The translations under genes and the position numbers were made by a program. A stretch of 64,000 bases of DNA from a virus: the IMG/VR virus record IMGVR_UViG_3300007734_000991, positions 1 through 64,000 of that record. One strand, given 5' to 3'. Below are positions 1-8,276 of this stretch, piece after piece. The notes below the pieces were generated by a model. It was given only the letters and a program-made list of their open reading frames with translations. It was not told the DNA's origin and did not search any database. Every line of letters starts with the position of its first letter. The stretch's first letter is position 1.

Positions 1-3000
1 ATATCAACTAAAGACCCATTTCCCATCTGCGAAAAGAAAGGGTTTAAGGACTCGAAATATTGGTTACAGAATGCTCCTAAGAACTTATCAACTCCGAGCA
101 CTCTGACAAAAGCTATCTTTGGTGATATTTTTGATGACACAAAGTGCACCGTATCAATTTTTGTTTCAACAGATCCGTATCTGAGTCCTGCTGCAGCGGC
201 AACTGAAGATGTAGAGCTATTTTTAAATTATACACCGCCAATTGTTGCCAACCAGATGATACCTTATCTTGAAGTAGAATTTGCATCTAATAAGGCGCAC
301 AATAACGATCCTTCGTTCAATCACTTAAGCACCCCATCACTACTGAGATTTTTGCTCGGTTCTGTGCCGTGGTTTGATGCCAAGTCTGACGGGCCTGGGA
401 GTCTTGCTCAAGGATTTAGCGCTGCAGATTCTGCGCTAATAACAGTCAAGCAAGGCGAAACCAATGCAAAGGGTCAAGCAACGAGTGAAGTAATTTCTGG
501 CATGGAATTATTCTTATCACCTCAATCTTTGACGAATGTCGAGACCATTAAGTCATCAAAGACAAGATTGATGAATGTTAAACCTTTTATACCCTTTGCA
601 TCAATAAACAATTTTGAAGTTCAAATTTTAAATGCAGGTGCCGGTGCAATGGCACACAAGAAGGGAAAGCTAACTTTGACTGTGCACGATAAGTCTAGAA
701 TTTCTGAAATGTCAGAGTTCTTTAGAGGACCTGCGGGTTATGCAACTTTAAAAGTTTGGACATCATATGGTTGGATAGCGCCGCGGCGCCCTGACAGTGA
801 AATTGACTCATACGCAAAATTTATCAACGAGACGATGCATGCAGAAGATTGCTGGCAGGTTATGAACACACAGTTTAGCTTTGATCAAGCTGGTAAAGTT
901 TCTATCACGCTTGACCTGGTTGGTTTCGGTGTATCGCAGGCAAAAAGAACTGCCATAACAGTTGCTAAGGGTTACCAAGCCTTCGTCAATGGATTTAATG
1001 ATACCCTGGAAGAGATTCAAGAAGCAGCTAAAGACATTATGAAACTTCCGCTTGGTCCTGATGCAAGAATAACCCAGGTGCTAAATGCTGCATCTTCAGG
1101 TGGAATGTTGCCGGCCGACCTAAAGCCTGAACAGTTCGAAGACGTCATGAAATCAGTCAGTGTCTATGCGCAGACAGCAGGTCTTTCGACTGACGAAACA
1201 GATAAATTAGTCGCAAAGATAAGAAATGTCTTGGATCCAAAAAAGTATAAAGCTGGTCTGGCACGTGAAAGAGCCAACTCATTAAAATCCTTGCTCACAG
1301 AGATCAAAGGTTACGATCCCTTTATTGCGGGCCCAGCTAACGCAAATAACCTGCCAGCTTTAGAACAATTCTTTAATCCTGAGCTTATTAAAGAAATAGA
1401 TTTTTTCTACACTTTGCCTTTACCACCTACTGAAGAGGAAAAGAAAACACCCCCTGCAGACAATAAGAAAGACGAAAAGGAAATACCCAGACCAGTTATC
1501 AGCATTGACAAAGATAAAAAAGTGATATCTTTTGGAAAGCTTTTTTGTGCTGTTGCTGTGCCTGCTATATTAGAAGCGAATAGAAACTCTCTCAAGTCAA
1601 ACCAAAAGTCAGAATTGCAAATAATGTTCTATGCTCTAAACGATCAGTGTGGTCCTGTCAGCGGACAAAGCGTCGCCGAATTCCCAATAGACGTTGAGAG
1701 ACTTGCTTATGCTCTTGACGATACCATCAGAGCAAAATCAAAGACATCTGATTTAACAATTGAAGAGTTTCTAAAAGTAGTTATTAATAGCCAGTTCACA
1801 GATGACAGAGCGATTGGCTACGGTATGCTGAGTAAGAACTTGTTTGCACCATTCGATAAAGATAAACCGGGTGCTGCAAAGGCAGAAAAGAACAAAGAAT
1901 ATGAGTCCAAGATGGCAGAATGGCAGTCACAGTATCCTGTATTCGCAAAGCCCGTCATAGAGATGCTAATTGAGACCAGCAAAGTTGAAAAGAATACAGC
2001 AACCAGAATACACGAGCTGACAAATAAGAACAGAAAAGATTCAACAGATGAATCCATAATGAGAGTCCACATCTACGACAAACAGAATAACCCAAGAAAG
2101 CTCTTTACACAAGTTGCATCTTTGTCTGGTAAACTATTTGTCGGCTCTTTTGATGACCGAGAACTTCGTCGAAAATTAAGCAAAAAATCATTAACTAAAG
2201 AACAACTACAGGCTCTAGTGAATGACATCAGAAAAGATCGTAATAGCGGTGAAGCTGCTGCTGCAGCAGCAACAGGTTTAACTTTAAAAGGCCCAGCTGG
2301 TGAAGACTCTGGAATTCCAATTGAAGCAAAATTATTTGGTGAGGGTGGTGTGAGAGAGAATCTAAGAAAGCTAGCACCCACCCTAGAGATCGGCACCAAT
2401 GGAACTCTAATAAAATCTGCGAACCTTCAGTCTAAGACGGATGACTTGATGGCAGCTGCCAACTTGGTCAACATAATGAAATCTAGTGGTAAAGGCAGTA
2501 ATAACTCCACTGATCCACCTGGAACAGGTCTAGAGGGCCCAGGCGGTTTGCCTCTCAGAACTGTCCCTGCATCTTTGAGCATGACAATGATGGGATGCCC
2601 TGCCGCTAGACTATATCAGCAGTATTTCGTCGATCTAGGAACGGGAACTTCTCTAGACAATCTCTACACTTGCACTCAGGTAACACACAAGATCGATCCG
2701 GGAAAGTTTGAGACTTCTATGACATTCGCATTCTCTGACGGCTACGGTAAGTACTCTTCGCCTCCCACAATTGCATCCATTTTGACTAATGCTGCTAAGC
2801 AGCTAAAGAGAGCAGAAGAAGCAGCAAATCAGCCAAAACCACCGAACTCTCCAAAGGCGACCACTACAGGAAAGGGTGCCAAGTCAACATCTCCAGCAAC
2901 TAAAGCCGGAGGAAACAAGGCTCCCCAAAATATAGCCCCAGAGAATCCACCTCGTCCACCCGCTAGAGAAACTACATCACCAGATCCCCTGCCAGGAAAG

Positions 3001-3018
3001 CACCCGTTCGCTTCTTGA
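1..3018 (+). CDS. Baseplate/tail hub-like virion protein, 5' end outside window
   Basis: The frame is open from base 1 to the stop at 3018, so 1005 residues are visible and the true start lies upstream; the first in-frame ATG at 256 is probably internal. Two parts are suggestive: an N-terminal region on sequence-specific tail-domain style (for example KGKLTLTVHDKSRISEMSEF at about residues 135-155) and a C-terminal region reading YQQYFVDLGTGTSLDNLY followed by a gelled beta-type ending (KIDPGKFETSMTF). The latter resembles the end of phage baseplate-hub proteins that form the ring above the spike. The middle is alpha-helical and charged, and the last ~80 residues are a Pro/Ala/Lys-rich low-complexity tail. 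No catalytic motif was seen. A virion structural role is inferred; the hub assignment is moderate. Confidence 0.5.
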   Translation: MSTKDPFPICEKKGFKDSKYWLQNAPKNLSTPSTLTKAIFGDIFDDTKCTVSIFVSTDPYLSPAAAATEDVELFLNYTPPIVANQMIPYLEVEFASNKAHNNDPSFNHLSTPSLLRFLLGSVPWFDAKSDGPGSLAQGFSAADSALITVKQGETNAKGQATSEVISGMELFLSPQSLTNVETIKSSKTRLMNVKPFIPFASINNFEVQILNAGAGAMAHKKGKLTLTVHDKSRISEMSEFFRGPAGYATLKVWTSYGWIAPRRPDSEIDSYAKFINETMHAEDCWQVMNTQFSFDQAGKVSITLDLVGFGVSQAKRTAITVAKGYQAFVNGFNDTLEEIQEAAKDIMKLPLGPDARITQVLNAASSGGMLPADLKPEQFEDVMKSVSVYAQTAGLSTDETDKLVAKIRNVLDPKKYKAGLARERANSLKSLLTEIKGYDPFIAGPANANNLPALEQFFNPELIKEIDFFYTLPLPPTEEEKKTPPADNKKDEKEIPRPVISIDKDKKVISFGKLFCAVAVPAILEANRNSLKSNQKSELQIMFYALNDQCGPVSGQSVAEFPIDVERLAYALDDTIRAKSKTSDLTIEEFLKVVINSQFTDDRAIGYGMLSKNLFAPFDKDKPGAAKAEKNKEYESKMAEWQSQYPVFAKPVIEMLIETSKVEKNTATRIHELTNKNRKDSTDESIMRVHIYDKQNNPRKLFTQVASLSGKLFVGSFDDRELRRKLSKKSLTKEQLQALVNDIRKDRNSGEAAAAAATGLTLKGPAGEDSGIPIEAKLFGEGGVRENLRKLAPTLEIGTNGTLIKSANLQSKTDDLMAAANLVNIMKSSGKGSNNSTDPPGTGLEGPGGLPLRTVPASLSMTMMGCPAARLYQQYFVDLGTGTSLDNLYTCTQVTHKIDPGKFETSMTFAFSDGYGKYSSPPTIASILTNAAKQLKRAEEAANQPKPPNSPKATTTGKGAKSTSPATKAGGNKAPQNIAPENPPRPPARETTSPDPLPGKHPFAS

Positions 3019-3050
3019 TCCATTTGCACATTTGTGTCGCTGCAGTGTAG

Positions 3051-4253
3051 ATGTTGACTGTGTCGTATTGCATTGACAGGTCGTATCTCGGCTCTAATGA
3101 AAATTTTTGTAAGAACCCAGAAGGATTCTTTTGGTCAGGCTCGCGTCCTCGACAGAGTTGGCTGCTCACGGGGAAACATAAAAGCAAAGACAGGTGTCTA
3201 GACACGCTGCTCACACTCAGCCAGATTGATCTTCCCAAGATCCCCGACAGGTACGTCGCAGTCATGGACCAGCTGGTTACAGGGTCTAACGTGCAGATTC
3301 CATGGCAGCACGTTCTTCCTCGGAGCATATACGAAAATTACTTTAAAAATACGGTTAAGGTAATTGAAGACTCTTTTTCTGAATTACCATTTGATTACTA
3401 TGAGACCGCGTGGACACAGGGCACTGATTTGCTTTCGTCACTCAAGCCAGCAAAGATCGACGTCGAAGCATGGAATAGACACCTAGATGAAGCAAACGTC
3501 AATGCTGCTGTTCTTGCTTCTTTCAAGCCCGACCCTCGAGGTTTTGCTGATGTACCCACTTATAACCGCTTTGGCACACGCACGGGACGTCTCACTGTGT
3601 CTGATGGGCCTAATATTCTCACGCTCAAGAGGGAACACAGAGCTATTTTGCGCTCTTCTTTCAGCGATGGTTTTATCTGTTCACTGGACTTTAGAGCCCT
3701 TGAGCCCCGCATCGTCCTTGCGGAAGCTGGACGCAGCAGTGATGCTGAAGACATCTATGGTGAGCTCGCAGAGAAGATCTTTGGAGATCGATCAAACAGA
3801 GACGCTGTGAAGGTTGCTGTCATCTCTGAGCTGTATGGTGCTGCAAAAGAGTCTCTTCGTGCACGCCTAGGAATATCGCAAGCGAAGATTGATGCATTCG
3901 TGCGCGGCATCAACGACTTCTTTAAGCTCGAAGACCTCAGAGCGAGGTTATCAGTTCAAGCATCATCTGGGAAGATCATCAATCGCTTTGGGAGACCGCT
4001 TCAAGTCGACCCAAGCGCAAAGAACTTATTCATCAATACCTACGTGCAGAGTACCGGTGTGGACGTCTCCCTGTTTGGATTCGATATTATTTTACAAAAG
4101 CTTGGCATTGATGGTGTGCGACCCCTCTACGTGCTCCATGACGCGCTAATCCTTGACGTGCGAGGTGATAGACTACAAGATGTTTCAGAGTTGTCATCAT
4201 TAAAAGTCCCTTCTTACGACGTGTCATTTCCGGTAAAGTTTGAGAAATTATGA
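3051..4253 (+). CDS. Family A DNA polymerase, polymerase domain only (400 aa)
   Basis: Template-directed DNA synthesis. Visible family A landmarks are the TGRLTVSDGPNIL segment (residues 178-190), motif A SLDFRALEPRIV with catalytic Asp213, an O-helix RDAVKVAVISELYG (250-263) with Arg250, Lys254 and Tyr262, and motif C HDALILDV (363-370) with Asp364. At 400 residues it is far shorter than PolI or T7 polymerase; no 3'-5' or 5'-3' exonuclease domain is present in the N-terminal half, which I do not recognise. Two odd points: the position equal to E. coli Phe762 is Ile258, and the usual HDE of motif C is HDA. Separate FEN-type nucleases at 9328 and 54821 could supply 5'-3' exonuclease activity. 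It lies beside the HD and SSB genes. Role could be repair or gap filling, since a DnaE-type replicase is also encoded. Confidence 0.85.
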   Translation: MLTVSYCIDRSYLGSNENFCKNPEGFFWSGSRPRQSWLLTGKHKSKDRCLDTLLTLSQIDLPKIPDRYVAVMDQLVTGSNVQIPWQHVLPRSIYENYFKNTVKVIEDSFSELPFDYYETAWTQGTDLLSSLKPAKIDVEAWNRHLDEANVNAAVLASFKPDPRGFADVPTYNRFGTRTGRLTVSDGPNILTLKREHRAILRSSFSDGFICSLDFRALEPRIVLAEAGRSSDAEDIYGELAEKIFGDRSNRDAVKVAVISELYGAAKESLRARLGISQAKIDAFVRGINDFFKLEDLRARLSVQASSGKIINRFGRPLQVDPSAKNLFINTYVQSTGVDVSLFGFDIILQKLGIDGVRPLYVLHDALILDVRGDRLQDVSELSSLKVPSYDVSFPVKFEKL

Positions 4254-4286
4254 ACATTATGATTTATCTAGTTTATTGTTGGTTGT

Positions 4287-4874
4287 ATGTCATTAACTCC
4301 TGAAGAAATCACAGCTAATTTTGAAAAATTTCGGTCGCTTTGCGAGAAACTCGGCGAGCGGTCGGAAGCAGCTCTTGCTCTTGTTGACCACCTTGGAGAA
4401 AGACTAGCTTTGTGTCCTGCGTCCGGACGCAAAGAATACCATGCAGCTTACCCAGGCGGTCTAGTTGACCATTCTCTTCGGGTCTTGTCTTATTCTATGA
4501 AATTGTGTAAGACTTTTGGCTGGTCTGTCTCAAAAGAATCGTTGATCATCGGTTGTCTTTTTCACGACCTTGGAAAGGTGGGCGACCACGAGCATGACTA
4601 TTATATCCCGCAGGATTCTGACTGGCACCGTGAGAAGCTCGGAGAGATGTACAAACACAACAAAGACATACTGTATATGACGGTACCCGACCGCGGTGTG
4701 TGGCTCTGTCAGCACTTTGGCCTTAAATTGACACAAGATGAGTGGCTGGCAATCAAACTAAATGACGGCCAGTACATACAGGAGAACACACCCTACAAGA
4801 TGAAAGAACCTCTCCTTGCTGATATTGTTCACCAAGCTGATATTATCGCAACAAAAGAAGAAAAAGATACTTGA
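4287..4874 (+). CDS. HD-domain phosphohydrolase
   Basis: A metal-dependent hydrolase of the HD superfamily (195 aa). The conserved pattern is visible: His at GGLVDHSLRV (residue 62), the HD doublet in LFHDLGK (93-94), a further HEHD at 101-104, and a late Asp in ADIVHQADIIA. HD proteins of this size in phages usually act on nucleotides or cyclic/alarmone nucleotides, but the substrate cannot be told here. It sits between the PolA-like gene and the SSB gene, so a nucleotide-pool role is plausible. Start ATG 4287 was chosen because the homologous helical start MSLTPEEI follows; only a weak ribosome site is seen. Confidence 0.75.
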   Translation: MSLTPEEITANFEKFRSLCEKLGERSEAALALVDHLGERLALCPASGRKEYHAAYPGGLVDHSLRVLSYSMKLCKTFGWSVSKESLIIGCLFHDLGKVGDHEHDYYIPQDSDWHREKLGEMYKHNKDILYMTVPDRGVWLCQHFGLKLTQDEWLAIKLNDGQYIQENTPYKMKEPLLADIVHQADIIATKEEKDT

Positions 4875-4880
4875 TAGACT

Positions 4881-4889
4881 GATATTTAA
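4881..4889 (+). promoter_or_regulatory. GATATTTAA element 6 nt before a start codon
   Basis: One of about ten intergenic ATATTTA elements in this window that read in the sense of the following gene. Here only six bases separate it from ATG 4895 and there is no Shine-Dalgarno sequence, so a -10-like element producing a nearly leaderless mRNA is possible. Inferred from recurrence only. Confidence 0.35.
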
Positions 4890-4894
4890 GTTGC

Positions 4895-5197
4895 ATGGAA
4901 GAGTTACTTCGTGAGTTCTTAGAACTGGCTTTATATGAGCTAAGGGATGCACGTGTGCCCAATCAGCTTCGTAGTAGAAAATCTAAGAAAAAAGACGACG
5001 AAGACAAGAACGAAATGTCGACAGTTGGTGTTAGTCTTGGTGGAGCTGCTGCCCCTGGTGGGCCACTTGGTCCTGGTGGATTTGGCGGTTATACAGCGCC
5101 CCTTGGTGCATCATCAGCTGACATGAAACCCGGCAAACATGCGACACCCGGTAAAAAAGTAAAGAAGCATAAGAAAAAACACGTTCGTATTAAGTGA
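4895..5197 (+). CDS. Small orphan protein, acidic helix plus Gly-rich and Lys-rich tail
   Basis: Hundred-residue protein with no recognised family. It begins with a short helix (MEELLREFLELALYELRDAR), then a Lys/Asp-rich stretch, a Gly/Pro/Ala-rich linker (residues ~45-75) and a very basic C-terminus (KKVKKHKKKHVRIK). The short N-terminal helix with LxE-type sites resembles the leaders found on many other orphan proteins in this window. The basic tail suggests nucleic-acid binding, perhaps a DNA-associated virion protein; this is inference. Preceded by a GATATTTAAG element and lacking a clear ribosome site. Confidence 0.6.
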   Translation: MEELLREFLELALYELRDARVPNQLRSRKSKKKDDEDKNEMSTVGVSLGGAAAPGGPLGPGGFGGYTAPLGASSADMKPGKHATPGKKVKKHKKKHVRIK

Positions 5198-5354
5198 CAA
5201 GATTAAATGGATCTCTTCTTGCCAACAGCGTGAACAATCGCGTAGCTTCGGTATACAGTGTCACATATCAAAGGAGTTCGACCGTTAAAAGCATGTTGCT
5301 TAACAGCGGTCAACGTTACAATTAACGGAATAGGAAACGGAAAAGGAAAATATT

Positions 5355-6185
5355 ATGGCTATTGATCTAGAAGCAATTAAGAAGCGTGTTGCAGAACTCA
5401 GCGGTGTGAAGAAGACCTCGTCGGTCCAATTGTGGAAGCCTTCGATCGGTGAACACAAAATTCGCTGCCTACCATGGAAGAATGCACCGGATGGTCAACC
5501 TTTCGCAGAGAGGTGGTTCTACTACATCGGTGAGAATGCAGGCATTCTGGCACCCAACCAGTTTGGCAAACCAGACCCAATTAATGATCTCATTAAGAAG
5601 TTATACAGCAGTGGCAAGCCAGATGATCGTCTTCTTGCTAAGAAGTTGGCACCTAAAATGCGATGCTATGCACCTGTTGTCGTCCGCGGCGAAGAGGATA
5701 AGGGAGTTCAAGTCTGGGCATTCGGCAAACTTGTATACCAGAGAATGCTTAGCTTCTTCTTGGATGAAGAAGTTGGTGATATCTTATCGCCGTCAGAAGG
5801 ATTTGACTTGAAGGTTTCAATTACAAAGCAACCTGGCAAGCAGTTCAATGACACGACTGTTGACCCAGCTCGTCGTCCTTCAAAGCTACATGAGGACGCA
5901 AAGGTGTCTGAGCAGTGGCTTAACTCAATCCCAAGCCTTGACGATATGTACCGCCTCAAGAATACGCAAGAAATTGAGACAGTTCTTAACAACTGGCTTT
6001 CAGGCGGGGCTCCCGCTGATGTTGAGAAGACCGATGGAACTGCTAGAGGCGTCGCACCAGTTGATGAACTTGACAGCTTGACTGCAGAGCTTAAGTCTTC
6101 TGCGCCTGCTGAAAAGAAGTCAAAGAAAGAGACAGCTAAGAAGCAGTCGCTTGATGAAGCTTTTGCTGACTTAATGAGCGAGTGA
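5355..6185 (+). CDS. Single-stranded DNA-binding protein, gp32-like
   Basis: Coats single-stranded DNA at the fork and in recombination, working with UvsX encoded next downstream. The 276-residue protein opens with a basic region, has an aromatic-rich core typical of T4-like gp32 proteins (SVQLWKPSIGEHKIRCLPW at ~23-41, RWFYYIGENAG, RCYAPVVVRG), and ends in a Lys-rich linker followed by an acidic tail (SLDEAFADLMSE), the usual partner-recruiting tail of SSBs. The four-ligand zinc site of T4 gp32 is not evident. ATG 5355 follows AAAAGGAAAA, a good ribosome site. A strong intrinsic terminator follows at 6210. Confidence 0.8.
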   Translation: MAIDLEAIKKRVAELSGVKKTSSVQLWKPSIGEHKIRCLPWKNAPDGQPFAERWFYYIGENAGILAPNQFGKPDPINDLIKKLYSSGKPDDRLLAKKLAPKMRCYAPVVVRGEEDKGVQVWAFGKLVYQRMLSFFLDEEVGDILSPSEGFDLKVSITKQPGKQFNDTTVDPARRPSKLHEDAKVSEQWLNSIPSLDDMYRLKNTQEIETVLNNWLSGGAPADVEKTDGTARGVAPVDELDSLTAELKSSAPAEKKSKKETAKKQSLDEAFADLMSE

Positions 6186-6209
6186 CATTAGTTTAATTGT
6201 TGATCTCTT

Positions 6210-6241
6210 GAAAGCGCCGCCAACAGCGGCGCTTTCTTTTT
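6210..6241 (+). terminator. Intrinsic terminator after the SSB gene
   Basis: Perfect 11-bp inverted repeat GAAAGCGCCGC / GCGGCGCTTTC around a CAACA loop, followed at once by TTTTTCT. Classic rho-independent form, 24 nt beyond the SSB stop codon; it isolates the abundant SSB message from uvsX. Confidence 0.9.
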
Positions 6242-6271
6242 CTGATCCATTAAAACAAATTGAGTAGTCTA

Positions 6272-6280
6272 TGTTAGAAT
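6272..6280 (+). promoter_or_regulatory. Extended -10 promoter candidate for uvsX
   Basis: TGTTAGAAT fits the host-type extended -10 form TGnTAnAAT and lies 22 nt before ATG 6303, directly after the SSB terminator. No good -35 hexamer at 17-18 nt was found, as is common for extended -10 promoters. Confidence 0.4.
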
Positions 6281-6302
6281 GAGAGGCAACTGAGAGTTAC
6301 AT

Positions 6303-7490
6303 ATGGTTAAGAAGACAAAAAGTGAAATAAGCGCTGAAGACAATATTGTTGACTCAATGACTAATGATTTGATCAAAGCTCTTAACAAAGAGTTTGGCCA
6401 AAAGATTGCTTTTAATCTATCAGAAGATGAAGCACCAACCATCGTAAAGCGCTGGATCGATACAGGTTCTATTCAGCTTAACTACGCCGTGAGAAATGCA
6501 TTCGCTGGCGGTTATCCAGAGGGACGAATCATTGAGATCAGCGGACCACCTTCCATCGGCAAGTCTCATCTTGCCTACCATGCAGCGCTTGTAGTTCAGT
6601 CTCTCGGTGGGCTTGTGGTTTATATTGACACTGAGAATGCTACAAGCCCCCAGAAGCTCGCTGATATGGGCATCGATGTTCGTAAGCGATTTGTTTATTG
6701 TGACTCACACTGTACAGAAGAGGTATTCTCGATTATTGAGTCAACAATTCTTAAGGCGAAACAGATCATAGACAAGAATGTTCCCATCTTGGTTGTATGG
6801 GACTCAGTCGCAGCAACATCACCAAAGGCAGAACTTGACGGTGAGTACGAAGATAACACAATCGGTCTTCAGGCTCGCGTAATTTCAAAGGGTATGCGTA
6901 AGATCACTGGTGTGATTGGTCAGAATAACGTAACTCTTCTCTGTCTTAATCAGTTAAGAACTGCAATCGGAGTAATGCACGGTGACCCAGACATTACACC
7001 AGGTGGAAAATCCATCCCTTACCATGCGTCTCTCAGAATTAAGTTAACTAGCGGTACGCAGGTAAAAGACAAGAATGGAAATGTGATTGGTATTCACGTC
7101 ATCTGCACGATCAAGAAGAATAAGGTTGCTCCGCCATTCCGCAAATGTGAGTTCGATATTATCTTTGGCAAGGGTATCGTTGAGGATGAGTACATCTTTG
7201 ATGAAGTCCGAAATCACTGCAAGGATGTTGGACCTGTTAAGCGTAAGGGTAAGTCAATTAAGATATCAGGTGAAGGCGCATGGAAAGAACTTTCAGTCCT
7301 TGATGACAAGACAGGCGAAGTTATTATTGAAAAGAAGTTCTACAAGAATGAGTTTGGTGCATTGCTAAAAGATGACAAATATTCACCATGGATTATGGAG
7401 GCAATTGATTCAGCGCTTACGCTTGTGAGTGGTCCCCCACGCGATGAGTCGGATGTAATTGAAGACGACGAGGAAGATTCCGATGAGTGA
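6303..7490 (+). CDS. uvsX: UvsX/RecA-like recombinase
   Basis: Strand-exchange ATPase for recombination-dependent replication and repair. The RecA fold is clear: Walker A GPPSIGKS (residues 81-88) after GGYPEGRIIEIS, the VVYIDTENA strand, Walker B ILVVWDSVAA, and the L1/L2-type stretch LLCLNQLRTAIG then TPGGKSIPYHASLRIKL. Length 395 aa is close to T4 UvsX. The C-terminus is strongly acidic (DESDVIEDDEEDSDE), as in RecA tails that modulate DNA entry. The gene overlaps the dUTPase start by ATGAGTGA, implying translational coupling. An upstream extended -10 and the preceding terminator suggest its own transcript. Confidence 0.9.
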   Translation: MVKKTKSEISAEDNIVDSMTNDLIKALNKEFGQKIAFNLSEDEAPTIVKRWIDTGSIQLNYAVRNAFAGGYPEGRIIEISGPPSIGKSHLAYHAALVVQSLGGLVVYIDTENATSPQKLADMGIDVRKRFVYCDSHCTEEVFSIIESTILKAKQIIDKNVPILVVWDSVAATSPKAELDGEYEDNTIGLQARVISKGMRKITGVIGQNNVTLLCLNQLRTAIGVMHGDPDITPGGKSIPYHASLRIKLTSGTQVKDKNGNVIGIHVICTIKKNKVAPPFRKCEFDIIFGKGIVEDEYIFDEVRNHCKDVGPVKRKGKSIKISGEGAWKELSVLDDKTGEVIIEKKFYKNEFGALLKDDKYSPWIMEAIDSALTLVSGPPRDESDVIEDDEEDSDE

Positions 7491-7953
7491 CAAGGGAATG
7501 ACAAGAAAAGTTAACCCGATCTGGGTAAGAGCTACCATTGACAAAAACGGATCTTTCCCTAAATACCAGACGGAGTCTTCAATAGGCTGCGATTTGCACG
7601 CTGCTGAAGATGCTGTTATTAAACCAGGAAAAAGATTGCTTATTGGAACTGGAATCCGTCTAGAGACGCCTAGCGGCATCGGAGCAATCGTATGTTCTAG
7701 ATCAGGACTTGCGATCAAGCATGGTGTAGCTGTCCTAAACTCTCCAGGAATAATTGATAGTGACTTTAGGGGAGAAATAAAAGTTATACTACACAACTCC
7801 GGTGATGAAGATTTTCACGTAAATGCAGGTGATAGAATTGCACAGCTCGTGTTTTTCCCAATTGTGCAAGCTATCTTTCAGCATTCCGAAGAATTAACAC
7901 AGACAGGACGCGGCGAGGGCGGATTTGGTAGTACTGGTATTTCTTCGACATGA
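7483..7953 (+). CDS. dut: dUTPase (dUTP diphosphatase, trimeric type)
   Basis: Hydrolyses dUTP to dUMP and pyrophosphate, keeping uracil out of DNA and feeding ThyX. The 156-residue protein shows the five trimeric-dUTPase motifs in order: SIGCDLHAAED, CSRSGLAIKHGV, GIIDSDFRGEI, AGDRIAQLVF, and the C-terminal GRGEGGFGSTG arm. Start ATG 7483 was chosen over the in-frame TTG 7459 because GAGGAAG lies just upstream and the conserved domain begins soon after. The start overlaps the uvsX stop. Confidence 0.92.
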   Translation: MSDKGMTRKVNPIWVRATIDKNGSFPKYQTESSIGCDLHAAEDAVIKPGKRLLIGTGIRLETPSGIGAIVCSRSGLAIKHGVAVLNSPGIIDSDFRGEIKVILHNSGDEDFHVNAGDRIAQLVFFPIVQAIFQHSEELTQTGRGEGGFGSTGISST

Positions 7954-7960
7954 TATTTAG
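7952..7960 (+). promoter_or_regulatory. GATATTTAG element before the membrane peptide gene
   Basis: Sense-strand GATATTTAG followed by GAGGACAAATT and ATG 7972. Here the element runs straight into a strong ribosome site. It is a member of the recurrent intergenic ATATTTA set discussed in the findings. Confidence 0.35.
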
Positions 7961-7971
7961 GAGGACAAATT

Positions 7972-8274
7972 ATGAAGTCTAATGAAGTATTAAGTTTTTT
8001 GCTTTTCGTAGCGGGTTATACCCTTGGAAGGGTAGACACAATTATTGGATCTTTTAAAAATAAGAAGCTCGAATCTTTTGTTGATAAAGTCTGCCAAGAT
8101 GAGAAGAAAGATAAAAACAAAAAGAAGCTTTTAATCGATGACAAAAAATATGTGACCAAAGTTTCTACAGAAAAATTTAAGAAAAGTGCTGATCTTGGTG
8201 TTCAGTCAGAAGTTAATGACAGCATTGAAAACGAAACAGCTAAGCTGAGCTCACTGAAAAAAAAGAAAGGCTGA
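7972..8274 (+). CDS. Small N-terminally anchored membrane protein, partner candidate of actin-like ATPase
   Basis: Hundred-residue protein of no recognised family. Residues ~5-22 (VLSFLLFVAGYTLGRVDTI) form a likely membrane or amphipathic anchor; the rest is a highly charged, Lys-rich cytoplasmic region. It has a strong ribosome site (AGGAGGAC). The stop is two bases before the start of the actin-like gene at 8277, so the two are surely co-translated. A membrane adaptor that tethers or regulates the filament is an inference from this pairing. Confidence 0.6.
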   Translation: MKSNEVLSFLLFVAGYTLGRVDTIIGSFKNKKLESFVDKVCQDEKKDKNKKKLLIDDKKYVTKVSTEKFKKSADLGVQSEVNDSIENETAKLSSLKKKKG

Positions 8275-8276
8275 TT

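Noticed and set aside
5198-5354. Promoter TTGCTT...TACAAT before the SSB gene
   Set aside because: The spacer is only 15 nt and there is no extended -10; the 157-nt interval otherwise shows no gene or convincing signal.
7459-7482. Upstream TTG start for dUTPase
   Set aside because: ATG 7483 has a GAGGAAG site and begins next to the conserved domain; the extension would be inside uvsX.
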